From positions 1-7,442 of the forward strand of contig CAITYI010000055.1 in assembly GCA_903896585.1 (NCBI GenBank): a stretch of 7,442 nt of DNA, given 5' to 3'. The stretch comes from an uncultured bacterium. Its GTDB lineage: Bacteria; Actinomycetota; Actinomycetes; S36-B12. The notes under the pieces are model-generated. The model was not told the origin of the DNA. It did not search any database and saw only the letters and a list, made by a program, of their open reading frames with translations. Made by a program: the position numbers and the translations under genes. Shown piece by piece: positions 1-6,535 of the stretch. Numbering within the stretch: position 1 is the first letter of the stretch; each line of letters opens with the position of its first letter.

Positions 1-36
1 ATAAACAAGATCAGCAAAATAAACAAGATAAGCACA
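1..36. repeat. Imperfect 18-bp tandem repeat in the AT-rich leader before rplU
   Basis: Two adjacent 18-bp units (1-18 and 19-36) share 16 of 18 bases; the common core is ATAAACAAGAT followed by (C/A)AGCA. The stretch is much richer in A and T than the rest of the window. More copies could lie to the left of the window edge. One forward frame (from base 3) is open to a TGA at 54-56 and would encode a short, very hydrophilic tail rich in K, Q, D and N. That could be the end of an upstream gene, for example the RNase E/G gene that often precedes rplU in Actinobacteria. The AT bias and lack of a recognisable motif make an untranslated leader at least as likely. Confidence 0.6.
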
Positions 37-57
37 GTAGGTACGTTCGTAACTGAC

Positions 58-62
58 AGGAG
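58..62 (+). promoter_or_regulatory. Ribosome-binding site that decides the rplU start
   Basis: AGGAG lies 3 bases before the GTG at 66 and 6 bases before the GTG at 69. The second spacing is normal and the first too short. This supports the start at 69, which also gives the canonical L21 N-terminus. Confidence 0.7.
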
Positions 63-68
63 TATGTG

Positions 69-383
69 GTGTACGCCATTGTAAAAGCCGGCGGACGGCA
101 AGAGAAGGTCGCTGTTGGCGACGTTGTCGTTGTAGACCGAGTACCTGGTAAGCCGGGTTCCTCCTACCAGTTGCCCGCAGTCCTCCTTGTGGACGGCAGC
201 AAAGTGACCACAGATGCCGCTGAGTTGGCAAAGGTCACCGTCACAGCCGAGATTGTTGATCATCATCGCGGTGTGAAAATCGATATTTTAAAATTCAAGA
301 ACAAGACCGGTTATCGTCGCCGTCAGGGCCATCGCTCGGAACTGACAGCGGTCAAGGTCACCGATATTGCGGCAGGGAAGTGA
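69..383 (+). CDS. rplU: 50S ribosomal protein L21
   Basis: Ribosomal protein L21 is a component of the large subunit that binds 23S rRNA. The product begins with the family signature MYAIVKAGGRQ and runs to 104 residues, the usual length. The C-terminal part carries the conserved basic stretch ILKFKNKTGYRRRQGHR, which matches the KxKxxxxYRxxxGHR pattern of L21. Two GTG codons stand in tandem (66 and 69). I chose 69 because L21 proteins normally start MYA and because the AGGAG at 58-62 then has a 6-base spacer; a start at 66 would add one residue. The stop is 3 bases before rpmA, so the two are co-transcribed and probably translationally coupled. This is the standard L21-L27-Obg arrangement. 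Nothing in the protein looks unusual. Confidence 0.97.
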   Translation: MYAIVKAGGRQEKVAVGDVVVVDRVPGKPGSSYQLPAVLLVDGSKVTTDAAELAKVTVTAEIVDHHRGVKIDILKFKNKTGYRRRQGHRSELTAVKVTDIAAGK

Positions 384-386
384 ATC

Positions 387-641
387 ATGGCTCATAAAAA
401 AGGTGCGTCCAGTACTCGTAACGGTCGCGACAGCAATGCCCAGCGGTTGGGTGTGAAGCGTTTCGGCGGACAGGTTGTCAATGCTGGCGAAATAATTGTG
501 CGCCAGCGCGGAACCCACTTTCACCCGGGCGCCAATGTTGGTCGCGGCAAAGACGACACACTCTTTGCATTGCAGCCCGGTGTTGTCGAATTCGGCACTG
601 CCCGCGGCCGCCGTGTTGTCAACATTGTTGCTGGAGTCTAA
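387..641 (+). CDS. rpmA: 50S ribosomal protein L27
   Basis: Ribosomal protein L27 is a large-subunit protein whose N-terminal tail reaches toward the peptidyl transferase centre. The 84-residue product starts MAHKKGASSTRNGRDS, the conserved L27 N-terminus, followed by LGVKRFGGQVVNAGEIIVRQ and the GTHFHPGANVGRGKDDTLFA block, all hallmark positions. There is no extra N-terminal peptide before AHKK, so the cleaved form known from Firmicutes is not expected here. AGGGAAG at 374-380 lies 6 bases before the ATG and overlaps the end of rplU. A strong intrinsic terminator begins 25 bases after the stop, so rplU-rpmA can form a complete transcript, with obg read either by read-through or from its own promoter. 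Confidence 0.98.
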   Translation: MAHKKGASSTRNGRDSNAQRLGVKRFGGQVVNAGEIIVRQRGTHFHPGANVGRGKDDTLFALQPGVVEFGTARGRRVVNIVAGV

Positions 642-665
642 GAACTTCACCACGTGACTTCATAG

Positions 666-697
666 AAAGGCGGGTCCCTCGGGGCCCGCCTTTCTTA
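666..697 (+). terminator. Intrinsic terminator after rplU-rpmA
   Basis: A nine-base perfect stem (AAAGGCGGG at 666-674 with CCCGCCTTT at 685-693) extends inward by a T-G wobble pair and two C-G pairs to a CTCG tetraloop at 678-681. The 3' arm leads into TTTCTTATAT. The A-run on the 5' side means it could also work on the opposite strand. It separates the ribosomal protein pair from obg-proBA. Confidence 0.93.
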
Positions 698-731
698 TAT
701 CTTGAAGTAAATTCTTATATCTTGAAGTAAA
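692..731. repeat. Exact tandem duplication of 20 bp between terminator and obg
   Basis: The 20-base unit TTCTTATATCTTGAAGTAAA occurs at 692-711 and again, without mismatch, at 712-731. The first copy begins inside the T-rich tail of the terminator, so the duplication lengthens the obg leader and repeats the AT-rich tail. Each copy contains TTATAT and TTGAAG, which resemble promoter elements, but they are not spaced 16-18 bases apart in either arrangement. I therefore do not call a promoter. Confidence 0.95.
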
Positions 732-758
732 ACTGAGGTACGGAGAGGAGGGTGCAAC

Positions 759-2120
759 ATGGTGACATTCGTCGACCAAACAGCGATTCATGCGCAGGGT
801 GGTAATGGGGGCCACGGTTGCGCCTCCGTTATGCGCGAAAAGTTCAAGCCGCTCGGCGGACCCGATGGCGGGAATGGTGGCCGCGGTGGTGATGTTGTTG
901 CAGTTGTTGATCCGCAGGTGACCACCCTGTTGGAGTTTCATCACAGCCCACACCGCACGGCGGCTAATGGAAAGCCGGGGCAAGGCTCTAATCGGCACGG
1001 TGCTAATGCCGAAGATGTTATTTTGCGGGTGCCATCTGGCACGGTTATCCGAAACGACACGGGCGAGCTATTGGCGGATCTGATCACCCCCGGTGACTCC
1101 TATGTCATTGCGCGGGGTGGGCGTGGGGGACTGGGCAACGCCGCACTTGCATCACCTCGGCGAAAGGCACCCGGTTTCGCGCTGTTTGGTGAACCCGGCG
1201 CCCACAGCGAGGTGGTACTTGAACTCAAGACCGTGGCAGATGCTGCGTTGGTGGGCTTCCCCAGTGCGGGAAAGTCCAGTGTGATCGCAGCCATGAGTGC
1301 CGCTCGCCCCAAAATCGCGGACTACCCGTTCACCACATTGGTTCCGAACTTGGGTGTTGTGACCGCGGGCGATGTCATTTACACCTTGGCTGATGTCCCC
1401 GGTCTGATTCCGGGTGCAAGTCAAGGTAAAGGTCTGGGCTTGGATTTCTTGCGACACGTGGAGCGGTGCAGTGTGATTGTCCATGTTCTCGATTGCGCCA
1501 CCTTGGAACCGAACCGAGATCCGATTACCGATTTGGACATTATTGAATCGGAGTTGCGTCAATATGGCGGCCTCGATGATCGTCCACGGATTGTGGCGCT
1601 CAATAAGATCGATGTTCCGGAGGCGAGGGATTTAGCCGACATGGTCAAACCCATGATCGAGGAACGTGGATATCCGGTGTTTGAGATTTCGGCGGTGTCC
1701 CGGGAGGGATTGCGTCCCTTGAGTTTTGCCATTGCTGAGCAGGTGAAAGCCAAGCGCGTGGTTGAAGCGGCCGTTGAAATGCCACGCATTGTCATTTCTC
1801 CCAAAGCTGTCGATGAATCCGGGTTTACCGTGGTGAAAGAACCCGAAGGTTTTCGGGTGCGCGGCCAACGTCCTGAGCGCTGGATTCGCCAAACCGATTT
1901 CGGAAATGATGAAGCGGTGGGTTATCTCGCCGACCGACTCGCGCGGCTGGGTGTTGAGGAAGAACTCATGAAGGCCGGTGCCATGCCAGGGTCCACCGTC
2001 ATGATCGGCCCCGATGAAAATGCCGTTGTTTTCGACTGGTTCCCGGCGGTGGGCGCTGCCAACCAGGGACCGCGAGGAAGTGATTCGCGACTGGAAGTTC
2101 GACCGGAGGATCTTGCGTGA
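759..2120 (+). CDS. obg: GTPase Obg/CgtA, ribosome assembly
   Basis: Obg is an essential GTPase that assists late assembly of the 50S subunit and has been linked to stress and growth control. The 453-residue protein shows the three expected domains. The glycine-rich Obg fold covers about residues 2-158 (GGNGGHG at 14-20, GGPDGGNGGRGGD at 33-45). The G domain covers about 160-330: P-loop GFPSAGKSS 166-174, switch FTT 191-193, DVPG 212-215, NKID 282-285 and SAV 311-313. A C-terminal OCT domain spans about 350-430, ending near VFDWFP. A short polar tail follows. The start is firm: AGGAGG at 746-751 with a 7-base spacer in a purine-rich leader. The stop overlaps the proB start. All nucleotide-binding motifs are intact. 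Confidence 0.98.
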   Translation: MVTFVDQTAIHAQGGNGGHGCASVMREKFKPLGGPDGGNGGRGGDVVAVVDPQVTTLLEFHHSPHRTAANGKPGQGSNRHGANAEDVILRVPSGTVIRNDTGELLADLITPGDSYVIARGGRGGLGNAALASPRRKAPGFALFGEPGAHSEVVLELKTVADAALVGFPSAGKSSVIAAMSAARPKIADYPFTTLVPNLGVVTAGDVIYTLADVPGLIPGASQGKGLGLDFLRHVERCSVIVHVLDCATLEPNRDPITDLDIIESELRQYGGLDDRPRIVALNKIDVPEARDLADMVKPMIEERGYPVFEISAVSREGLRPLSFAIAEQVKAKRVVEAAVEMPRIVISPKAVDESGFTVVKEPEGFRVRGQRPERWIRQTDFGNDEAVGYLADRLARLGVEEELMKAGAMPGSTVMIGPDENAVVFDWFPAVGAANQGPRGSDSRLEVRPEDLA

Positions 2121-3235
2121 TGTCAGAGCGTTCCCTCACTCGCGATTCCGTGCAGAACGCCACCCGGGTCGTGGTGAAAATCGGGTCTTCCTCCCTTTCG
2201 TCCCGCGAAGGTGGACTCAAGTTAGCGGCTATTGAACTGCTGGCCGAAACGGTGGCAGAGCGATGCTCGCGCGGTCACCAGGTGGTGGTGGTCAGCAGTG
2301 GTGCTATTTCAACGGGCATGCCCGCACTTGGTTTGACCAAGCGGCCCAAGGATCTTGCCACCCAGCAGGCCGCCGCGAGCGTTGGCCAAGGAATTCTGTT
2401 GGCCGCCTACACGGCTGCATTCGCCCGATATGGAATTACCGTGGGACAGGTGTTGCTGACTTCTGACGATGTCACCCGGCGCAGTCATTACCGCAATGCG
2501 CAGCAAACATTTAATCGCCTTTTGGATCTTGGTGTGTTGCCAATTGTCAACGAGAATGACACGGTCGCAACCGATGAAATCCGACTCGGTGACAATGATC
2601 GCCTGGCCGCGCTTGTGGCCCATGTCATTGGTGCGCAGGCCCTTATCCTGTTATCCGATGTCGATGGTCTCTATGACGGACCCCCGCACCTGTCCGATTC
2701 CGTGCACATTCCCGAAGTGAGTCATCACTCCGAGTTACTGTCCATGCGGATTGGTGGAATTGGCACCGAGGGTATTGGTAGTGGTGGCATGGCCACAAAG
2801 GTGCAGGCGGCTCGGATTGCCTCGGCCGCGGGTATTCCTACGCTCTTGGCCGCCACCGCCAACATGCAGGAGGCGCTCACCACCGCAGCCACAGGTACCG
2901 CTTTTGCTCCCACAGGCAAGCGGTCATCGCTGCGCTTGCTCTGGCTTGAGCACGCAACCACACCCAGTGGTTCGGTGACCGTTGATTCAGGTGCTGTTGC
3001 AGCTCTTTCCGTGCGACGGCTATCACTTCTGCCCGCGGGAATCACCGCGGTCAGTGGGTCCTTCCTTGCCGGTGACCCGGTGGATATTTGTGGTCCGGAC
3101 GGCTTGGCGTTTGCTCGGGGGCTCATCACCTATGACTCGGTGGAGATCCCCGAGATCATGGGGCGAAACACCAAGGAGTTGGCCAGTGAGCGCGAAGTTA
3201 TTCATCGAGATGATCTAGTTCTCTTGGAACATTAG
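2120..3235 (+). CDS. proB: Glutamate 5-kinase with C-terminal PUA domain
   Basis: Glutamate 5-kinase phosphorylates L-glutamate with ATP to gamma-glutamyl phosphate, the first and usually proline-inhibited step of proline synthesis in the cytosol. From the ATG at 2120 the protein has 371 residues. It shows the amino-acid kinase fold: VVVKIGSSSL with the lysine at about 20, SSGAIS at 59-64, NEND 144-147, GDND 157-160, SDVDGLY 179-185 and GSGGMATK 220-227. A PUA domain fills about 280-365, as in full-length bacterial ProB. GTG at 2117 and ATG at 2120 are adjacent and in frame; GGAGG at 2105-2109 lies 7 and 10 bases before them, so either can serve. The obg stop at 2118-2120 overlaps both, which implies translational coupling. 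Placement before proA confirms the role. Confidence 0.97.
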   Translation: MSERSLTRDSVQNATRVVVKIGSSSLSSREGGLKLAAIELLAETVAERCSRGHQVVVVSSGAISTGMPALGLTKRPKDLATQQAAASVGQGILLAAYTAAFARYGITVGQVLLTSDDVTRRSHYRNAQQTFNRLLDLGVLPIVNENDTVATDEIRLGDNDRLAALVAHVIGAQALILLSDVDGLYDGPPHLSDSVHIPEVSHHSELLSMRIGGIGTEGIGSGGMATKVQAARIASAAGIPTLLAATANMQEALTTAATGTAFAPTGKRSSLRLLWLEHATTPSGSVTVDSGAVAALSVRRLSLLPAGITAVSGSFLAGDPVDICGPDGLAFARGLITYDSVEIPEIMGRNTKELASEREVIHRDDLVLLEH

Positions 3236-3273
3236 GTTCAAACCGAATACCCTTGTCAATCTCGGGTCGAGTC

Positions 3274-3278
3274 AGGAG
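3274..3278 (+). promoter_or_regulatory. Ribosome-binding site that decides the proA start
   Basis: AGGAG here overlaps the upstream in-frame GTG at 3278, which therefore cannot be its start codon. The ATG at 3284 lies 5 bases downstream and is the likely start. Confidence 0.65.
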
Positions 3279-3283
3279 TGGCA

Positions 3284-4543
3284 ATGCAAACAGTTCGCGA
3301 AGTAGCTGAGCGGGCCCGACATGCGGCCCGGGAGTTGCGGGTACTCACGCGGGATCAAAAAGATGAAGCATTGCGCGCCATTGCCCAACGATTGAAGGCG
3401 GAGAAGGACTTTATTGCCCAAGAAAACTCCAAAGATGTTGACGCAGCCAAAGCCGATGGCACATCTGCCGCAATCATTGACCGGTTGACCCTTGACGCTT
3501 CAAGGATCGAGGCAATTGCGGATTCTCTCCTTGATGTAGCCGCTTTGCCCGATCCTGTTGGCGAGGTTATTCGCGGTTACACACTGCCCAATGGTTTGCA
3601 GGTGCGACAGATTCGGGTCCCTCTTGGTGTCGTGGGCATGATCTACGAAGCCCGCCCCAATGTCACCGTCGATGCCGCGGGTCTGTGTTTGAAAAGTGGC
3701 AACGCGGCTCTGTTGCGTGGATCGTCCAGTGCATTAAATACCAATATTGCTCTTGTCGATGTAATGCGAAAAGCACTTGCGGACGTGGGCATCACCACCG
3801 ATGCAATTGCGATTGTGCCTGGTACCACTCATGAATCCGTCAATGAACTAATGCGGGCGCGTGGGCTGGTTGATGTCCTCATTCCTCGCGGCGGTGCGTC
3901 TTTGATTCAAAATGTTGTGAACAACTCACTTGTTCCGGTGATTGAAACTGGAGTGGGTAATTGCCATGTGTATGTGGACAAGGATGCAGATCTGGACATG
4001 GCGGTAAAAATCGTGATGAACAGCAAAACCCAACGGGTGAGTGTGTGCAATGCCGCAGAAACATTACTCGTTCATCAGGACATTGCCGAACAATTCCTCC
4101 CCCTATTACTTAGGGAGTTCAAGGAGCGCGATGTAACGGTGCACGCGGATTCGGCCATGGCCGAGTACGCCCAAAAAGCAGGAGCAGCGTGGGAACCGGT
4201 GACAGATGAAGACTGGGCCGCGGAGTATTACTCCATGGACATCGCGGCAGGAGTCGTCCCTGATGTCGCTGCCGCGGTCGAGCACATTCTGAGCTGGACA
4301 TCCGGGCACACTGAAGCAATTGTTTCTAATAACGCGGCCGCCATTGCATATTTCACTGCTTCCATGGATTCCGCAGCGGTCATGGTCAATGCTTCAACCC
4401 GCTTTACCGACGGGGGAGAGTTCGGTTTCGGGGCTGAAATCGGGATTTCCACCCAGAAACTCCATGCTCGTGGTCCCATGGCTCTCACCGAACTCACCAC
4501 GTCTACATTTATTGTCACCGGGTCCGGGCACGTCCGCGAGTAG
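3284..4543 (+). CDS. proA: Gamma-glutamyl phosphate reductase
   Basis: This NADPH-dependent enzyme of the aldehyde dehydrogenase superfamily reduces gamma-glutamyl phosphate to glutamate-5-semialdehyde, the second step of proline synthesis. It takes the unstable product of ProB, encoded just upstream. The 419-residue protein matches the family length. Visible blocks are VPLGVVGMIYEARPNVT (about 112-128), a conserved PRGG (201-204), the catalytic cysteine at about 255 in KTQRVSVCNAAETLL, and the C-terminal VNASTRFTDGGEFGFG (about 368-383) followed by EIGISTQKLHARGPM. The residue after KTQR is V where proline is common; the cysteine is intact, so activity is expected. The start at 3284 is preferred over the GTG at 3278 because the ribosome-binding site overlaps the latter. 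The gap to proB is 48 bp and shows no terminator. Confidence 0.97.
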   Translation: MQTVREVAERARHAARELRVLTRDQKDEALRAIAQRLKAEKDFIAQENSKDVDAAKADGTSAAIIDRLTLDASRIEAIADSLLDVAALPDPVGEVIRGYTLPNGLQVRQIRVPLGVVGMIYEARPNVTVDAAGLCLKSGNAALLRGSSSALNTNIALVDVMRKALADVGITTDAIAIVPGTTHESVNELMRARGLVDVLIPRGGASLIQNVVNNSLVPVIETGVGNCHVYVDKDADLDMAVKIVMNSKTQRVSVCNAAETLLVHQDIAEQFLPLLLREFKERDVTVHADSAMAEYAQKAGAAWEPVTDEDWAAEYYSMDIAAGVVPDVAAAVEHILSWTSGHTEAIVSNNAAAIAYFTASMDSAAVMVNASTRFTDGGEFGFGAEIGISTQKLHARGPMALTELTTSTFIVTGSGHVRE

Positions 4544-4617
4544 GTAGCGCAGTGCGGTTAAACAGCCCGTATTAGGCTAAAGTCACGTTATATTCGAGAG
4601 AGATTGTGGGAGACACC
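4544..4617 (+). promoter_or_regulatory. Gap before the small membrane protein gene, possible promoter
   Basis: This 74-bp gap is the longest one between proB and the end of the phosphatase gene and holds two candidate -10 elements: TAGGCT at 4573-4578 and TATATT at 4589-4594. Neither has a good -35 hexamer at 16-18 bases. There is no terminator hairpin, so read-through from proA is also possible. A promoter here is an inference from gap size and the -10-like sequences only. Confidence 0.25.
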
Positions 4618-4758
4618 GTGGATTTTGCAGCAGCAGCGAACATCTTGGCAAGCGCCGAGGGTGAAGGCGTTGTGAGCCCTTATATCTTTGGTGCAGTTGG
4701 GCTCGGGGTTCTTATTGTGCTGCTCGTGATCACTCTCATGATCAACGTCGACCGCTAG
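4618..4758 (+). CDS. Small single-pass membrane protein, 46 residues, function unknown
   Basis: A GTG-started frame encodes 46 residues. The first 20 are mildly acidic and alanine-rich (AAAANILASAEGEGVVS); about residues 22-42 form one continuous hydrophobic helix (YIFGAVGLGVLIVLLVITLM); the protein ends INVDR. A lone transmembrane segment is therefore the clear prediction. GGGAG at 4608-4612 lies 5 bases before the start. An in-frame GTG at 4606 would add four residues but has a poorer upstream signal. The stop is 18 bp before nadD, so it is probably co-transcribed with nadD and rsfS. It could be a small regulator or anchor, but nothing seen identifies a partner. My recollection that other Actinobacteria have a small membrane ORF between proA and nadD is unverified. 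I do not recognise a named family. Confidence 0.75.
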   Translation: MDFAAAANILASAEGEGVVSPYIFGAVGLGVLIVLLVITLMINVDR

Positions 4759-4776
4759 GTCTGGCCACCTCCACTC

Positions 4777-5379
4777 GTGCACAAGCGCATTGGCATTCTC
4801 GGTGGCACATTTGATCCAATTCACTCTGCGCACCTTGCCGCCGCAGACACCGCTATTGGTCAACTCGGTTTAGATCTGGTGTATTTCGTTCCCGCAGCGG
4901 TGGCTTATCACCGTGATTCCACTTTCGCCACCCCTGAGCAGCGTCTGCACATGACGCAATTAGCCATTGATGGTGACTCTCGATTTATGGTCAGCCCAGT
5001 AGATATTGATCGAGGGGGCAATACCTACTCACTCGACACGGTGCGTGAGCTCAAAGACCAATTCCGTCACAACTTCCCCGAGGACACGGCTGACTGGTTT
5101 TTCATTCTGGGAGCTGACGCCTTCGAGTCGTTCGGATCCTGGCGCGACCCTGATGCCCTGGTGTCTGAATGCGAACTGGTGGTGATTTCACGCCCGGGGT
5201 CTGACTCCTCAGATTACCCGGATTTCCCCGTGCACCAGATCAATATCCCGGGCTGGGAGGTATCCAGTACTGATATTCGTCACCAGCTAGAAACGGGGAA
5301 ATCGGTCCAAGGCCTACTGCCGCAACCTGTCATTGACTACATCAGTGACAATGGCCTCTATCAACCTGTACAAAGTTAA
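4777..5379 (+). CDS. nadD: Nicotinate-mononucleotide adenylyltransferase
   Basis: NadD transfers AMP from ATP to nicotinate mononucleotide to give nicotinate adenine dinucleotide, the penultimate step of NAD synthesis. The 200-residue protein opens with the nucleotidyltransferase signature GILGGTFDPIHSAHL (about 6-20) and carries the C-terminal VSSTDIRHQL (about 162-171), equivalent to the ISSTxIR motif. The mid-region FILGADAFESFGSW (109-122) matches the family's LGxDxxxxxxxW block. The HxGH motif reads HSAH here, a variant I recall from other NadD proteins. The GTG start fits the usual N-terminus and no in-frame alternative exists between it and the preceding TAG. No Shine-Dalgarno sequence is visible; the leader instead contains CCACCTCC. 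RsfS follows after 28 bp, the usual neighbour. Confidence 0.95.
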   Translation: MHKRIGILGGTFDPIHSAHLAAADTAIGQLGLDLVYFVPAAVAYHRDSTFATPEQRLHMTQLAIDGDSRFMVSPVDIDRGGNTYSLDTVRELKDQFRHNFPEDTADWFFILGADAFESFGSWRDPDALVSECELVVISRPGSDSSDYPDFPVHQINIPGWEVSSTDIRHQLETGKSVQGLLPQPVIDYISDNGLYQPVQS

Positions 5380-5407
5380 TTAACATCCATCCACGTAAAG
5401 GAATTAC

Positions 5408-5782
5408 ATGCCCGCTCAGCAAACCGCCATTGACCTTTCCTTAGCCGCTGCCGAAGCGGCAGCGAATAAGTTGGCAACCGATATTGTGATCTTGGATGTG
5501 AGCGAGCAGTTGGTAATCACCGACTGTTTTGTTCTTTGTTCCGGTGCTAATGAACTGCAGGTCAAGTCGATTGTGGATTCCATTGAAGAGACACTGTTAA
5601 AAATGGGCGAGAAGCCGTTGCGCCGCGAAGGGCAACAGGAAAAGCGTTGGGTGCTTTTGGATTACGGCGACATTGTGGTGCATGTGCAATTGGCGGAAGA
5701 ACGCATTCATTACGCTATTGAGCGGTTGTGGAAAGACTGCCCGGTGATTCCACTCCCTGAGTCCATCAACCTTGCCCGATAA
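5408..5782 (+). CDS. rsfS: Ribosomal silencing factor RsfS
   Basis: RsfS (YbeB/Iojap family) binds ribosomal protein L14 on the 50S subunit and blocks joining with the 30S subunit, lowering translation during starvation. The 124-residue protein has the typical order: an alanine-rich N-terminal helix, KLATDIVILDVSE, the ITDCFVLCSGANELQVKSI block (about 37-55), then WVLLDYGDIVVHVQ (about 81-94) and ERLWKDCP (105-112), all recognisable family positions. AAGGA at 5398-5402 lies 5 bases before the ATG. It follows nadD by 28 bp and precedes the histidine phosphatase by 21 bp, as in Mycobacterium (nadD, ybeB, gpgP). The protein is full length and unremarkable. Confidence 0.96.
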   Translation: MPAQQTAIDLSLAAAEAAANKLATDIVILDVSEQLVITDCFVLCSGANELQVKSIVDSIEETLLKMGEKPLRREGQQEKRWVLLDYGDIVVHVQLAEERIHYAIERLWKDCPVIPLPESINLAR

Positions 5783-5803
5783 AAACATCAGAGGTAAACA
5801 CCA

Positions 5804-6457
5804 ATGAGCCAAAACCGACGTATTGTTTTATGGCGCCATGGGCGCACCGAATGGAATGCTTCCCGCCGATTCCAAGGTCAAACAGATGTTCCCCTCGATG
5901 AAGTTGGCATTGCCCAAGCCCACAATGCAGCGGAGCAATTAGCCACACTTAACCCAAGTCGCATTATTTCCTCGGATCTGCAGCGAGCATTTGTCACGGC
6001 CCAAACACTCGGGGACCTGTGCAATCTCCCGGTAATCACAGACATCGGCCTTCGAGAAACATTTGCGGGTGGGTGGGAAGGTCTTTCCCGCGAAGAGATT
6101 GTGCGGGATTACGGTAATGAACTCGCTGCCTGGGCTGCGGGTTCGGATTTGCGACCGGGTGGCACAGGTGAAACGCGAACCGAGGTGGCCGATCGAATGA
6201 TGACCGTGATCACTCGAGAGCTCGAGTTGGTAGCGAAAGGTCAAACAATCGTGGTGGTCACCCATGGCGGAAGTGCCCGTGCCGTGATTGCGAAACTGAT
6301 CGGCCTGCCACCGGAGCACTGGGCGGTCCTAGGGGTGCTCACTAACTGCGCGTGGTCGGTTCTGACCGAGAAGGACTCCGCATACGGCCCACCCTGGCGA
6401 TTGCAGGAATACAACGCTGGCAGCCTGCCGGTTCCCGCATTGGCAGATGACCGATAG
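5804..6457 (+). CDS. Histidine phosphatase (phosphoglycerate mutase-like), GpgP position
   Basis: A 217-residue enzyme of the histidine phosphatase superfamily. The phosphohistidine motif is WRHGRTEWN (10-18, catalytic His12). SSDLQRAFVTAQ (56-67) holds a phosphate-pocket arginine, RETFAGGWEGL (84-94) the acid residue Glu85, and THGGSARA (153-160) the second catalytic histidine, His154. The whole chain resembles the product next to nadD-rsfS in Mycobacterium tuberculosis, glucosyl-3-phosphoglycerate phosphatase (GpgP, Rv2419c), including the PPEHWAVLGVLTNCAW segment near the end. That makes a sugar-phosphoglycerate phosphatase plausible, but specificity in this superfamily cannot be read from motifs and a general phosphatase is possible. 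AGAGG at 5790-5794 lies 9 bases before the ATG. It is the last gene of the run; a hairpin follows 14 bases after the stop. Confidence 0.9.
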   Translation: MSQNRRIVLWRHGRTEWNASRRFQGQTDVPLDEVGIAQAHNAAEQLATLNPSRIISSDLQRAFVTAQTLGDLCNLPVITDIGLRETFAGGWEGLSREEIVRDYGNELAAWAAGSDLRPGGTGETRTEVADRMMTVITRELELVAKGQTIVVVTHGGSARAVIAKLIGLPPEHWAVLGVLTNCAWSVLTEKDSAYGPPWRLQEYNAGSLPVPALADDR

Positions 6458-6471
6458 GTTAAAACAGAAGG

Positions 6472-6512
6472 AGCCACCCGACCTGCACAATGTTCAGTAC
6501 GGTCGGGCGGCT
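6472..6512 (+). terminator. Long-stem hairpin after the phosphatase gene, possible terminator without U-tract
   Basis: AGCC (6472-6475) pairs with GGCT (6509-6512) and CCCGACC (6477-6483) pairs with GGTCGGG (6501-6507), with one A-C mismatch between them and a 17-base loop. The stem is GC-rich and stable, but the sequence after it (ATGCTTCCGATT) is not T-rich. It may end the nadD-rsfS-phosphatase transcript in the U-less manner proposed for some Actinobacteria, or act as a processing or regulatory structure before the tRNA. Confidence 0.5.
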
Positions 6513-6517
6513 ATGCT
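6512..6517 (+). promoter_or_regulatory. Candidate -10 element for tRNA-Ala
   Basis: TATGCT fits the TAnnnT -10 pattern of housekeeping promoters and would place a transcription start about 12 bases before the mature tRNA 5' end. No matching -35 hexamer is seen at 16-18 bases, since that stretch is the hairpin loop. The call rests on one hexamer and position. Confidence 0.3.
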
Positions 6518-6535
6518 TCCGATTCCTAATAACTA

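Noticed and set aside
288..653. Reverse-strand frame of 121 codons across rplU/rpmA
   Set aside because: It lies antisense to two clear ribosomal protein genes, and its translation shows no recognisable family.
660..998. Reverse-strand frame of 112 codons over the terminator and the 5' end of obg
   Set aside because: It runs through the terminator hairpin and mirrors obg coding sequence; no ribosome-binding site or motif.
1152..1562. Reverse-strand frame of 136 codons inside obg
   Set aside because: Shadow of the G-domain coding strand; no family resemblance.
3235..3271. Small inverted repeats in the proB-proA gap (GGTT-CA-AACC and CTCG-GGT-CGAG)
   Set aside because: Four-base stems with minimal loops are expected by chance and lack a T-tract.
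4572..4580. TTAGGCTAA, identical to the centre of the DtxR/IdeR iron box
   Set aside because: The flanks match the 19-base consensus poorly (2 of 10 positions), and no iron-related gene follows.
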